Part shown: piece after piece, positions 12,361 to 23,740 of the stretch
Position numbering within the stretch: the stretch's first letter is position 1
Layout of the letters: every line of letters begins with the position of its first letter
NCBI GenBank assembly: GCA_001599595.1
Contig: BCHH01000004.1
Span: 2,178,702 to 2,242,701, forward strand
Length of the DNA stretch: 64,000 bases
Direction of reading: 5' to 3'
Source of the DNA: Beverwykella pulmonaria
Lineage: Eukaryota; Ascomycota; Dothideomycetes; Pleosporales; Melanommataceae
Notes under the pieces: generated by a model
What the model saw: the letters and a program-made list of their open reading frames with translations, nothing else
What the model was told of the DNA's origin: nothing
Databases searched by the model: none
Position numbers and translations under genes: made by a program

Positions 12361-14277
12361 ATGGCCGAAGAAAAGGACGCGACACAACACAATGGCGCCA
12401 ATGGCGCCAATGGCGACCACCCCGAGACACCCCAGAAGACAGAGGACGGCAGCGACAAATCTCACATACCACTGAAGCCGCAGAAGACGGGAACCAACTC
12501 GAGCAAAAACAAAGGCCCAGCGGGAGGCTTCGACGACACGCCCATCGCCAAAGCCCCGCCTGGCTACACAGTCAAGTTCACCTTCCACAAGGCGACAAAC
12601 CTCCCCCTCGCTGACATCAACACCCTCTCCGCCGACCCCTTCATTGTCGCTCAGCTGAGCACCGCGCTCCCGACCCGACACAAAGAAGACCCGCCGCTGC
12701 AGATCCGAACCCCAACCATCCGCCAGTCTACCGATCCCGTGTGGAATTGGGAGTGGATCGTGGCCAATGTGCCGGCCTCGGGGTTCAAATTGAAGTGCCG
12801 CATATACGACGAAGACCCGGCGGACCACGACGATCGCCTCGGGAATGTCCATGTCAACGTGGATTCGATCAACGAGAAATGGCCAGGCATACACCAGCAG
12901 TCGTTTCCCGTCAAGAAGCGCATGGGCAGCAAACGGGCATACCTGCTCCGCGCCCTGGCCGTGTGCTTCAAGAAAGTCGAGCATATGAACGGCTTCTTGA
13001 ATGTCAGCGTCGAGGTGCTTGGGAAGACAGACGATGAAAGTGGAGGACGCGCATACACCATTGGCCCGCAGTTCTGGATACGGCATCAGTCGCCGCTGCT
13101 GGGACGCTTGTTGGGGCAGAAGGAGCCTGTAGAGGGCGAAGACAGCGTATCGCGAAGGACGGGGAAAACCAAACCCGAGAAATACAAGTAGGTCTTCACT
13201 CTCTCCTGAGGTATCGCGCTGCTCATGCTGACCCTTTCCAGCTTCCAAGCCAACCAGATGCAACTGCGTGGACCTGTTCCCGAAGCCATGTACCACCGCT
13301 TCGTCGAGTTCAAGCCCTTCGTCAAGGCCATGTTCACCGCTACCGGCGTCCGAGGCTTCATTCTATCCAAAGCCCTCCACCACCAGCATGCGCGCGTCTA
13401 TAACTTTGACCAAAACACTGAATTCAAGATGTTCAAAGAGCCCTCGAAGGAGTTTACACAAAAGTTTCTCGAACTCGTCCACTACGACCAAGGCGGCCGC
13501 ATATTCACCTACGTCCTGACCCTCGACTCTCTCTTCCGCTTCACAGAGACCGGAAAGGAATTTGGCATCGACATGTTGTCCAAACATACCATGCATAGCG
13601 ACGTAGCCGCGTATATCGCCTTCTCTGGCGAATTCTTCATCCGCCGCCTGGAGCACGCGCACCGCCCTCCCCCGGAAGAAGGTGGAAACAACAAAAGCCA
13701 TCCCCCAGATGACATCTCGGGTGGGCCCCCGGGAGAGGACCCCAAGAAAGATCCAAGCTACTATGAGATCATTATCGATAACGATTCCGGCACCTACCGC
13801 CCCAACGCGAAGCTTCTCCCCCAGCTCAAGGAATTCTTCCAGTCTAATTTCCCCGGCCTGCACGTCGTGACGCTCGATTGCCAGGGCGATGCAGAGAAGA
13901 TGGAGGAGATGAAGAAGGAGCAGCGCGAGCGGAAGAAGAAGGAGGGCGATCATATCATCTACACGCAATTGAGCAGATCCAGCAGTATGAGCAGTAGCGA
14001 TGTCGAAGAGTTGGATCGACTAGAGGCGGCGGGAGAGTTGCCGGAAAGACATCTAAGACACCAAGTCATGCGTGAAGCAGGCGCCAGAGCGGACGCTATC
14101 AAGACGCATTTGAAGGAGTACAAACCAAGTAATAATCGAGAAGGCTGGAGGGGCTCAAAGCATCAGGCGAGGCAGGATGACGCTGATGCCGTAGCGGCAA
14201 AGGAGAAGGAGGAAAAAGAGGGAGAGCCTTCGACGAATAATGAGAAAACGAAGGAAAACAAAAAGGCAGCGGCGTAG
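12361..14277 (+). CDS. C2-domain protein, 620 aa
   Basis: Exons 12361-13187 and 13242-14277; the 54-nt intron (GTAGGT...TTCCAG) joins GAGAAATAC to the frame encoding NFQANQ. The start is ATG 12361 in a CACCATGG context; an upstream in-frame extension lacks an ATG. A low-complexity N-terminus (about 1-60, Asn/Gly/Thr rich) precedes a C2 domain at about 62-200, with the strands KFTFHKATNLPLAD, SADPFIVAQL and DPVWNWEW and the acidic loop DEDPADHDDRLG, which could bind calcium. The rest is a conserved fungal region with many charged residues and a C-terminal Lys/Glu-rich coiled tail. It is probably a peripheral membrane protein; specific role unknown. Confidence 0.9.
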
Positions 14278-14610
14278 TGATGGTTCGGTGCTTACATGGA
14301 CGTGGCTTGGCGTTTTCTTTTGCATTTGTGTCTGGTGGTGCGCACAGCGCGTTCGAGATGTTCTCTGATACCCGCGATTCCCTTTGTTTGTTTAGATGGG
14401 TGGGGGGGGGTGAAGATGGTGATGGATGCGTGTTGCATACAGCGAGCGAGCGAGTGAATGAGTAAGTACTGCTGCGGCTTCGGATTTTCCCTTTGTTTGA
14501 TTCACTATTTAGGTTTGTGTCCATGTCACTTTCTTTCTAATCATAGTGTTTTAATATTAGCCATTCCTTCATCGCACCACCGGCTCTCCATCCCTCTTTC
14601 CCGCACTTTT
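14278..14610. other. Intergenic between converging genes
   Basis: 3' flanks of the C2-domain and SnoaL-like genes. It has a G-run at 14401-14410 and a GAGC repeat near 14445. No gene is seen. Confidence 0.6.
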
Positions 14611-15332
14611 TCAGAACTCCTTCATGATATTCTCCTCCCCGATCCGCGCTGTGAAGCTTACCGTCCGGGTCTTGATCCGCCATATCCCGCTTGCACCCTG
14701 CACACCTTCATAGTCTCCATCGGGCGCATCTAGACATACGAGCTCATCAACGTAGCGTCCGTATGCAGTTAGGACTTTACCCGCGTGCACGCCTTGCCCG
14801 AAGTGGGCTGCTGTGAAGTAAGTTATTGTGTTTGCGGTCTTGGAGTCTTGGGATATGCGGATCATTTGTGTTGTCAGAGAGTGGTGTGTGGCGATGGGGC
14901 CGAGACTAGAGAGGGGTTGGAGTCAGTGAAAGTTAATCATGTAGGAGAGAGGCATAATTGGGGATAAGTTAATCCCTTTCGCCCTCAGAACACTGCATGG
15001 GACCAGCTTGCGTAGAAGACAGAGAGGGCCGGGTTTGAAGTCAGGCTCCTTTGCAGCAGGATCCTTTGCAGCAAGCTCCCTTTGCATCCACACAAGTTTG
15101 TAACCTGTAGTACATTCGCTCGAGTATGGGTTGAAGAGGGGGAATCGTACCGGTTTATGATCGCGTTGCGAACGGCATCTACGCCTCGGAGGTCGGACTT
15201 GAAGGGGTAGTCGGCGACGACATCGGGGACAAAGACTTTTTGCAGCAGGTCGAGATATTTGGTGTCAAGGGCCTCGCAGTACCGCGCGAGGGTGTTGCGG
15301 ATTGCGAGGGCATCGGCGGTGGTGTTCGACAT
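14611..15332 (-). CDS. SnoaL-like (NTF2-fold) protein
   Basis: Complement of 15151-15332 joined to 14611-14905, 158 aa. Exon 1 ends in RNAIINR and exon 2 begins LGPIATHHSLTTQMIRIS, so the join restores the THH motif that follows helix 2 in SnoaL_4 proteins. The family's later signature GRYVDELV...GIWRIKTRTV is intact. These small alpha+beta-barrel proteins include hydroxylases, dehydratases and polyketide cyclase-like enzymes; no pathway partner is adjacent. The intron is unusually long at 245 nt (GTACGA donor, CTCTCTAG acceptor) compared with about 55 nt elsewhere in the window. Unspliced transcripts would encode a 115-aa truncated product. Confidence 0.88.
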
Positions 15333-16267
15333 GTTTACGCTGGAGAAAGGAAGCTTGGATGAAAGGAGGCTACTGAGTTTGTATGGGAAAGTGGAGGTTT
15401 ATTAATGTGTTTGGTTATACATTGAAGGATTGGAGATGTGATGTGGCCGTGGTGTGATATCATGTCGTCGTTCCCGAGAGCTCCTCCGAGGACGCATGCC
15501 GAGATGCAGCTGCATCGGTACCCCACTTTGGCACGACGGCCGCTGATGTGATGGCTTCTCAAGACGGATCTGAAATGGTAGCATGCGATATCTTCAAGTC
15601 TGCGATTCGTCAATTATTCAGCGAACTGTCGTGGTTCATGATAGAGTGGCTTTCTGGTACTCAGACCATGCCAGAAAGCGTAAGCGGCGAGATCAATGGT
15701 GGATCTGCGAACGAGTGGGGATTGGACGGGCTGGACTTCAACTCAACTACCCTCATCCATCGTGACCTCTTCATCGCCAGCCCATTTGTTCTTCTACCCT
15801 GCATCGTTGTATCATTGGGATCTGTGGGAGTTCTTCTTTGATCGACGACCTAAGTGGATATCTAGATATCTTTAGATAAACTGCCCCTCTCCATCCGTCA
15901 TTCATTCGCCCTCTCCGTTTCATACTTGGTCTTTGCGATACCAAAATTTGCGTATGACGATTGCATGTTCACACCTGTAGCCTTGAAGCTATTCTAGCTT
16001 CTCTCGAAAGACTCATCTCGCCCACGGTCGATCGTAGTACAAATTAGTACCAATCAACGCTTTTGGCAAGTGCTTTGAGAGCAGTCGTCAAACTGAACGC
16101 CTTTCAATTGTGCACGGAACAATTCACTGAGCTCTCACGCACTTGACAAGTGAAGTGTAGTATAGAGTAGCAACTCAACCACCTCTGTCACGCAAATAGG
16201 CTTGGAGGTAGCAAGTATGATTTTCTTCAAATCTAGTCGCTCAACTATGCTCCTTCAGTGGCGCAGT
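15333..16267. other. Intergenic, left flank of the transposon cluster
   Basis: GC content is normal until about 16260. One open frame (15548-15841) ends in a hydrophobic stretch but has no splice, motif or context support. Nothing else is seen before the target duplication. Confidence 0.55.
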
Positions 16268-16273
16268 GACTTT

Positions 16274-16398
16274 TACGGAAAGCGGATATGAGCAAACCGG
16301 CAACAATTCAAGCGAGGAAAATCAAAACTCAAAACTCAAAACGCACAATGCAAAATCAACAAATACATGCACACCTAAAAATTATTTCAATAATTAAA
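16274..16398 (+). repeat. Left terminal inverted repeat
   Basis: About 125 bp. The first 89 bp are identical to the reverse complement of the right end, including a small internal direct repeat (CAAAACTCAAAACTCAAAAC). The inner 35 bp differ mainly by C/T and G/A transitions, as RIP would leave. Confidence 0.93.
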
Positions 16399-16848
16399 TC
16401 ATATTAAGTATAAATCAAGTAGACAATTAAAACATAAATAATAATGCTCCAACACTTGTACACTAAACTTAAAAGAACTAATACTGTGGCTAATACCGTG
16501 TCAAATAGACCACATGTTTGTAAATAAGTTTGACAATATGGAGCGAGGTTTAAAGCTAGAATATCTTATGGTGTCCTTGCATTTGTAATGTTTAAAAGTA
16601 AGTAGACCATTATATTTAGACTATGAAAAACTGTAAGTAGTGCTGAATCAACCAATTCCTCAGCTCTACCTGTCTAATACCTGCCTAATGCCTGTCCCCA
16701 AAGTCAGAAACTAGAACTAGTTGTATACTTAGATATCTCCTCGCAGACACTGATATATAGCCCAATACTTACTAACACCTATATTGCTAGTTGAGGATTG
16801 CGCCTTATTTATCTACTAATGATGCTTTGAGCGGTGATTGTGGATGAT

Positions 16849-17506
16849 CTAGACATAGTCGCCAAGAATATTAGCAATCTAGAAAGCATGTTGGAAGTCC
16901 TTCTGCTGGATGGTAACCTGCTTGGTGTGAATAGCAGACAAGTTGCAAGCTAAAGTTATTAGAACAATACTAGATTAATACTGAAGATGATATTAGCATA
17001 CCTGTCAAGCATGTAGTTATAAATGCCTCAGCTGCCTCTTGCAAAGTAGTAAGTGCATTTAATTGGAACTGTTTAATAAGTTTTTCGCCTTTAGTATTTT
17101 GGAAATCCTCTAGAATTTCACAAACAAGGCAAATAAATTAGGTTTTTGGGATAAGAGTGCTAATACATTACTAGTAGTGTTAGATCTCACAGAGAGCAGA
17201 GCCTAATACTAGTATTAGTCAAAAATTTAGATGATACTATACATAGAACTTACAACCAGGCCTTGCTTTCACCTTCTTAGGTCTACTAGTGGTAGCTCCA
17301 CAGTAGACAGGCGCTTTGACAGCATTCTTATTATACAAAATGTTCTTGCGTTTAGCAGGCTTTTTAGGTGCAGACTTGCGCGGTGATTTGGTAGCAATCT
17401 TCCTGCTGAAGGCTAAAACAGCTATTAGCAAATAGCTAATACTAGTACTAATACTAAGATTACTAGTTGCTCCAAGTGGGCGATTGGGAGGGCGAGTTCT
17501 TGCCAT
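16849..17506 (-). pseudogene. Histone H3-like gene 1 (RIP-damaged)
   Basis: Complement of 17464-17506, 17254-17412, 17002-17202 and 16849-16949; all three introns are GT-AG and phase-consistent, giving about 167 codons. The tail starts MARTRPPNRPLGA and continues RKIATKSPRKSAP, matching canonical H3 around K18-P30, but K4 is R and K9 is P. After a tail insert, RPGCSALCEI matches the alphaN region (RPGTVALREI). The histone fold follows: LVCEILEDF, a loop 1 about six residues longer than canonical, ALTTLQEAAEAF (helix 2), NLSAIHTKQVTI and KDF (helix 3). In-frame stops cluster in the alphaN helix (three), before FICLVCEI (one) and near the C-terminus (one), mostly at Gln positions. No normal product is expected now. 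Confidence 0.85.
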
Positions 17507-18217
17507 GATAGTGTAGATATAATAGACGGTAATAGTAATTCAGTTGCAATGAACAGGAGTTGACAATTAACGCAAAAAGTAAGTGGTAGAGGAAGAAGGT
17601 TGGTTGCTGAAGAGAAGATATAAAGGTTTCAGAATAGTAAAAAGTTAGGTAGGTGAAGGTGAAGGTGAAGGTGAGATAACAGGTGAAGGTAGAAAAAAAT
17701 GCGAGAAATTCTTAACTAATACCTAGTCTAATACTATTAGTCCTAATTCTCCGCTCATTGCAAAGCAAAGCCAATTGTAATAAAGCCAGAAAAAACAAAA
17801 TCTAACAATTAGTTAGAGATTACAAACTAAGAATATATTCCAAAGCTACTCACTTGCATAAAGACTAATACCCAGCCTAATACTTGTATTATTAGCAGAT
17901 TCTAACTGGCAACGTCACGCGGTTTTAGAGAGGTCTTAATAATAGCTAGAAGTTAAGTTTTGGTAATAAAGCGCAAAGCACTTTCTCTGTTTGCCTTTTA
18001 CTTAAAATTTTGCTAGGGTAAATTATTAAGTTAGCTTCACACAAACACACTAAAACTCCATAACACCTGCACTTAATTCAACCTGGCCACAATTACTAGC
18101 TAATTAGCATAATACTCAACTAATACTTGCCAATACCACACGCGTGCATTATAACTAATCAAAAATAGAAGAAACAAGCCAGCAAATACTCTACAAATCC
18201 AAATACCATCAAAAACA

Positions 18218-19733
18218 ATGCCATTCGCGCAAAGAAAACTAGTGAAGACTTCTTAGTTATAAGGGGAAAAAACGCTAATAACACAGTAAGACCCACAGCA
18301 GAATAGCTAATACTTAGACTAATGCTGTAAAGGCGTCTTTAAAGCTATAGAAGAACAAGTTCAAGCCGCGTATCCAACATCTACTAGATGCAGAATCCAA
18401 CAAATTAAAACGCAACTAGCTAGAGAAGGACCTAAGGGATTAGTGCAAGAATGCAGCCCTTAATACTAGGTATAAGATAAGTATTAGGTTAGTATTAGGC
18501 AGAGCTAACAGTATACAGGGCGAAGCAAAACTTGCTCTAGACTTAGCAAGCAATAGCGCGCACTGGCAACCCTAAATCTCATTACCTATCCCTAGACACT
18601 CTGTTTAAAGCACAGACGCGTGTCTGGCTTCTTAACAATAAGTTTATGCCGCCCTAGCATATTATTGATAGCGCAACGGCTACTATTGCTGTCAGCTCTC
18701 TACCAAGCAGTTAAGAGGAAGATAGCGTCTAAAAAAGCACTAGAAACACAAACTAGGACCAAGATGAACAAGACTTACGCACAGAGAAGGAGTTGTGGGC
18801 CAACCTTAGATACTAGCTGTCTATTAAGCAATACTAGAACAGCCAGCTTAATATAGTAGTTTGGAAATTAAGTGTTATACGCACTTAAGGCTTAAGGGCA
18901 TTTCTACTGCGCATAACACTTGACCAACTTAAGGCAAGTAAATTCTAGATAGCCTAATACTAAGACTAATACTTAGCAGGAATATATAAACTGGCTTAAC
19001 CTAAATATCCTGTCTATAGTAGTTGAAATGCTTAGCAAGCTCAAGCAGCGCTTTAAACAGGTACGTTGAGCATTTGTCTAGGTATTGGGCCATTGCTAAC
19101 AATTCCTAGATTGTAGCCGTCCAAAAAGCATATAAAAAGACACAAGTTGCGTATAAGAACGATATCGCGATTGACAGCAACTTAGGTGTACCAATACTGC
19201 TATTCTTAATGCTATTTACTAGTCCTGAGCGCGTCCTACTATCTCTACTCTACTAAGCTTAACGTGGCGGAACATTCTAGGGTTCTAAGTTCAAGCTTTT
19301 TGACAACAATTAGCCGTCTAAACTTCCTAGTGTCTATAAACTACAGACTATTAAGGACTACAGAAGGGACTTTCCACTTACAGCTATTAACATAACTAGG
19401 GCTGCAGACCTGCTAGACAATATTGTTAAGCTATTGCCAAAAGAGAACAATGAGTTAGACGAAATAGCTAAAAACAAACCTGCCGTGGAAGATGATTAAA
19501 TAGAAGGAGTTTTGGAGGATAAAGATGCTATAGATGTTAATCTAATAGAAGCTAGGGAAGACGATTAGGATATAGAGATGCCCAACATTGATGAATTCCT
19601 AAATTTGGGGTTACTCTGGCAAGATAATAAGAGGCAGAGCAGTATGTATGCTATAGATGACGTGGAGAACGTATTAGATAATGAATGGGAGTCTTAGGGT
19701 GAGGAGACCCAAGCGCCTAAGCAGCTGAACTAA
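18218..19733 (+). pseudogene. Element gene A, unknown (RIP-damaged)
   Basis: Starts at ATG 18218. A first coding block covers about 18333-18465, an intron lies near 18467-18493, and long blocks run 18494-18950 and about 18970-19733. Frames are free of random stops apart from TAG/TAA at likely Gln codons. Readable pieces include ARTGNPKSHYLSLDTLF, KAQTRVWLLNNKFMPP, ELWANLRY, VPILLFLMLFTSPERVLL and an acidic C-terminus (DEFLNLGLLWQD). Estimated length is 420-480 aa. At least one frame change near 19060 may be an intron or an indel. I recognise no domain. Divergently oriented from H3-like gene 1 with 711 bp between. Confidence 0.55.
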
Positions 19734-20363
19734 AGGTATTAGGTGGTATTAGGCGTATGGGCTAAGATAGGGAAAGGTTATTTACTAGAGTTAGACGGGT
19801 TTAAACTATAGAGAAGGTTTAGTATTAGGCTAGTATTAGTCTGCCTAGAAACTGCATGTAATTAACTGCAATACATAATAATTAAAGAAAGAATACAGCA
19901 CTTGCAGAAATAAGTTGGCGCCCGCGCCAATTCTTATCTGCCTCTATAGCTGTTAATAACAACAATTAATGCTTTTAGAGGCTCCTTGTAGCTATCCTAA
20001 GTACCTAGAAAGGGCCTTGGTTTCTCTCTTAGCTGTTTGCTTCGCAATTACTTAACGCGATATAAATATGCGTCCAACACCCAACCTATTAAAAAAAAAG
20101 AGGAACAACAAAAAAACTACTAGACTATAAACAAGACAATAATTAATTTATTTATTCTGTGTACATATATATAGCCCTTTCTTTAAAATATATACAACAA
20201 AATAGAACTAAACTGCTATTAAACACATTTCCTACATTTTTGTTTAGTGTATTGCTGCTTTGGACATCACACAGCTGTAAGTTGCCCCCTTACCCTCCTA
20301 TTTCTGTTTCTACCCTTTGCTACACCCTACAACTACTATAATAGACTGTGGAGTGCAAGAAAA

Positions 20364-21885
20364 GACCTAAGTTAAAACCTAGTTTATCAACTCTCTATTG
20401 TCTTTCTCTCTTTCTTTCTTCTCTCCCTTGTCTTCCTTTATTATATTTTCCTTAAAGGTATTATTGTGAGCCTTAACGTTGTTTAATTTGTTCTCCCCAA
20501 ATTCCTTCCTTGATATCTTAGTGCTGTACCCCTTATTAATCTTGTATTAAACAGTAAGGTAGTCTATATGTTCAATCTCAATCTAAGGAATAAGATTAGC
20601 AGGCTAGGTATCCTTATTGTAAAGCATACTAAGCATGTAGTAGGCATCCTGACTAGAGTGTATGCTAATACTAAAAGGATGCTTAATATTGTTTAAGGTC
20701 TATAAATTATAGATGCCTGGAAGAGGTAGATATCTGTGAATACTAGCCAACTAGATTTTGCAATTCTTAAGTTTGCTAATTAATTAGCTCTAAGCAACAA
20801 GACCTATTATAGCTCTCTTAAGACAAGTAAACTAGAGCGTAAAGGGAATAGTTGGCACTAGCTCCTAGTGAGAAGTATTAGTTCCTAAAGCTTTAGCAAG
20901 GCGACGGACCTTAGAACAAATAATATCTACAACTTCTCCCTAAGAGATGTTAGTATTAGGCTAATATCACATACTAATACTAAACATACCTAATTAAATT
21001 TGCTTCTAAGCAGTGGCTTGTCTTTCCTATTTATACTTGAGTAGAATGACAATACTTTGTCTGTTGATTTCTTGCAAGTCATACCCCTGAGATATTGCTA
21101 CGCGTGGTATTAGTACAGGTATTAGCCAACGCAGTGTAAATGTTTATACCTCAAACTTATTCTGGCTTAAGCTTGTAATAAGTAAAGCAATATCCTTGAA
21201 GTAAAGTCTGCGGAACTTCTTGATAGCAGACTTAAGTGCTGTAGTCTATGCAATCTAAACTGTCTTCTACTAATTATAGAGCATGACTAGTGCAGTATCC
21301 TCAAAGAATTGTTGTGGTTTTTCTTTAAGGAAACCAACAAGATGCAGCAACGCAGTCAGATCATTTGCAGGCAAGTCTACCTCTTGTTCAACATCTCTTG
21401 CATCTACACTGTTACAACTAGTAGTGCCATAGTAGTTACCTAGATCTAACTGTGCAATGATATTGTTCTTAGTGGGTACAGTTATATCTGGGTATTAATT
21501 TCTAACCTTCTGCGTCTAATAGATGCCCTTCTTAAAGCTACAAATTAAACATTAGCAGATGCGCTAATACCATACTAATACCACGTACAAGATAGGAATT
21601 TTTTCCTGAGCAGCCTGGAGCAACAGTTCCTTTTCTTAGAGAGCTTGCGCTGGTTTGTCCATTTAATTAAAGGCTACTTGTTCTTCTGGCTAAGCTAACA
21701 GCTTTTTCTTGTATTTTAAAATCTAAGTGTTTGTTGAATTCTTGGCCTAGATAATAAATTTCTTATTATCCTGCGCCTTCTAATACGCATTCTAATTCTT
21801 AACTGTGTTTGAATTTGTTGAATATGACTTTTTAGGGTTTTTGGGTGAGGTAACATCTAGCTTTGCTTTGTTAGAAAGAGACTCT
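20364..21885 (-). pseudogene. Element gene B, unknown (RIP-damaged)
   Basis: Reading the minus strand, protein-like frames run from a basic, Lys/Asn-rich start (SLSNKAKLDVTSPKNPKKSY) through introns near 21560-21585, 21092-21148 and 20940-20990 to a Lys-rich end (VKAHN...KEDKGEKKE). Between them are blocks such as LTALLHLVGFLKEKPQQFFE, AIKKFRRLYFKDIALLITSL, QEINRQSIVILLKYK, VVDIICSKVRRLAKALG and DAYYMLSMLYNKDT, with stops only where Gln is plausible. Size is roughly 430-480 aa, predicted mainly helical. No family is recognised. Exact ends are uncertain; a further upstream exon near 22000-22100 is possible. Confidence 0.5.
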
Positions 21886-22369
21886 ATGGTATTAGCAGAG
21901 TATTAGTTAAATATAGCAGACAATTTTAGTTGTTAGGATAGTAGCAGTAGTAATACAACTAAGGGTTGAAGGTCAAGATTAACGTGCTATAACTGTAACA
22001 CTTGGCAAGAAACCAAAGACTTGAATGCGTGAATGCGTGTATTAGGCTAAGAGTATTTGTTAACGCACAACTTAGGACAGTAGAAACCGTACTAATTAGA
22101 CGTTTAGTAAGAAAGTTGTTGTGTTTTAAGGTTATTTAATTGTTAGTGTTTATTATGTTTTGTTGTAGTAAAAAGTTGAGACAGTGCGCTAATTATGTAA
22201 TCAAATCACGTGCTAATTTAGTTTATAATTTTCTATAAGTAATATTTAACTACTACAGCTACTCCTACAACAGCAACAATTTCAACCTTTGTGCGTACAG
22301 TAATTTACAATTTAGTTAGTACTCTAGTATACTACATCGGGAATTCGGTTAAATTTTCCAAACCATGTA

Positions 22370-22595
22370 CTAACCATGGTTAACCACAGGTTACCAGACA
22401 AACCATGCAAACCATACAAATCGTACAAACCTTGTACTGTACCCTCCGAACAACAAGCTCGGCAACTAACCTAACCTGGAATGTACACGAATCAGACACC
22501 TGACGCACGAATCAGACCCCTGACGCACGAATCAGACCCCTGACGCACGAATCAGACCCCTAACGCACGAACCAGACCCCTAACGCACAAACCAT
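22370..22595. repeat. Central repeat block: AACCATGGTT-rich segment and 20-bp tandem repeat
   Basis: At 22370-22440 the palindromic word AACCATGGTT and related ACCATGCAAACCATAC-type words recur. At 22486-22595 a 20-bp unit, CACGAATCAGACCCCTGACG, is repeated five times plus a partial copy, decaying progressively. A related AACCATGGTTAACCATGGTT block lies just right of the gap at 23396-23430. It sits in the middle of the element between divergent gene groups. Confidence 0.85.
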
Positions 22596-22726
22596 ACTGA
22601 GTACTTATTGAACACGTAGGACCTCTGGTTGAGCTCCTTCCGCAACGTCTTGTAATATTGTACCTGAGATTGTATCTCTAGCCTTCAATAGCTGATTAAG
22701 CCCTAATCACAGACTACTAATAGCCT

Positions 22727-23341
22727 NNNNNNNNNNNNNNNNNNNNNNNNNNNNNNNNNNNNNNNNNNNNNNNNNNNNNNNNNNNNNNNNNNNNNNNNNN
22801 NNNNNNNNNNNNNNNNNNNNNNNNNNNNNNNNNNNNNNNNNNNNNNNNNNNNNNNNNNNNNNNNNNNNNNNNNNNNNNNNNNNNNNNNNNNNNNNNNNNN
22901 NNNNNNNNNNNNNNNNNNNNNNNNNNNNNNNNNNNNNNNNNNNNNNNNNNNNNNNNNNNNNNNNNNNNNNNNNNNNNNNNNNNNNNNNNNNNNNNNNNNN
23001 NNNNNNNNNNNNNNNNNNNNNNNNNNNNNNNNNNNNNNNNNNNNNNNNNNNNNNNNNNNNNNNNNNNNNNNNNNNNNNNNNNNNNNNNNNNNNNNNNNNN
23101 NNNNNNNNNNNNNNNNNNNNNNNNNNNNNNNNNNNNNNNNNNNNNNNNNNNNNNNNNNNNNNNNNNNNNNNNNNNNNNNNNNNNNNNNNNNNNNNNNNNN
23201 NNNNNNNNNNNNNNNNNNNNNNNNNNNNNNNNNNNNNNNNNNNNNNNNNNNNNNNNNNNNNNNNNNNNNNNNNNNNNNNNNNNNNNNNNNNNNNNNNNNN
23301 NNNNNNNNNNNNNNNNNNNNNNNNNNNNNNNNNNNNNNNNN
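22727..23341. other. Assembly gap (615 N)
   Basis: A run of unresolved bases inside the large DNA element, immediately after a tandem-repeat block, suggesting that a longer repeat array collapsed in assembly. The real length is unknown. Confidence 1.
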
Positions 23342-23740
23342 CGCCAAATGAGGCTCTCGTAATCTCACTAACCACCAAATCTCACTAACCTAGCTAACCA
23401 TGGTTAACCATGGTTAACCACAGTAACCAGATGCTAATTTACATTTTGCCGATGTAATACTATACTGCGCAATGGCTAATACCCTTCTAGCAGCTGGCGC
23501 ACAGCAATTTTACTATTGTGTTAGCCTATCTTACAGTCCTCAATTATTAAAACGTGACCTATCTGCTGTCGCGATAGTGTATTCGCGACTAGTTTAATTA
23601 TGCGTTTACTTCTATGCAATTTAGCACCTGCTAACTATGCAAACAGCTATATTTAAGGTTTTAAACCATTTCTGTACTACATTTGCACCGCATCTTTACA
23701 TTACTACGCTGCTGGCCTAATACTGTCTAATACTGCTATT

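Noticed and set aside
12313..13296. 327-aa minus-strand ORF opposite the C2-domain gene
   Set aside because: Mirror frame of a GC-rich, well-supported spliced gene; composition is that of a shadow.
15548..15841. 97-aa ORF with hydrophobic C-terminus
   Set aside because: Isolated, no conserved motif, no promoter or splice support, adjacent to the transposon cluster.
18600..18856. 78-aa open frame in the element (starts MSGFLTISLC)
   Set aside because: It is out of frame with gene A, whose longer frame with only Gln-type stops gives a better protein-like sequence.
22703..23378. Long open frames across the N run
   Set aside because: They consist almost entirely of unresolved bases and have no meaning.
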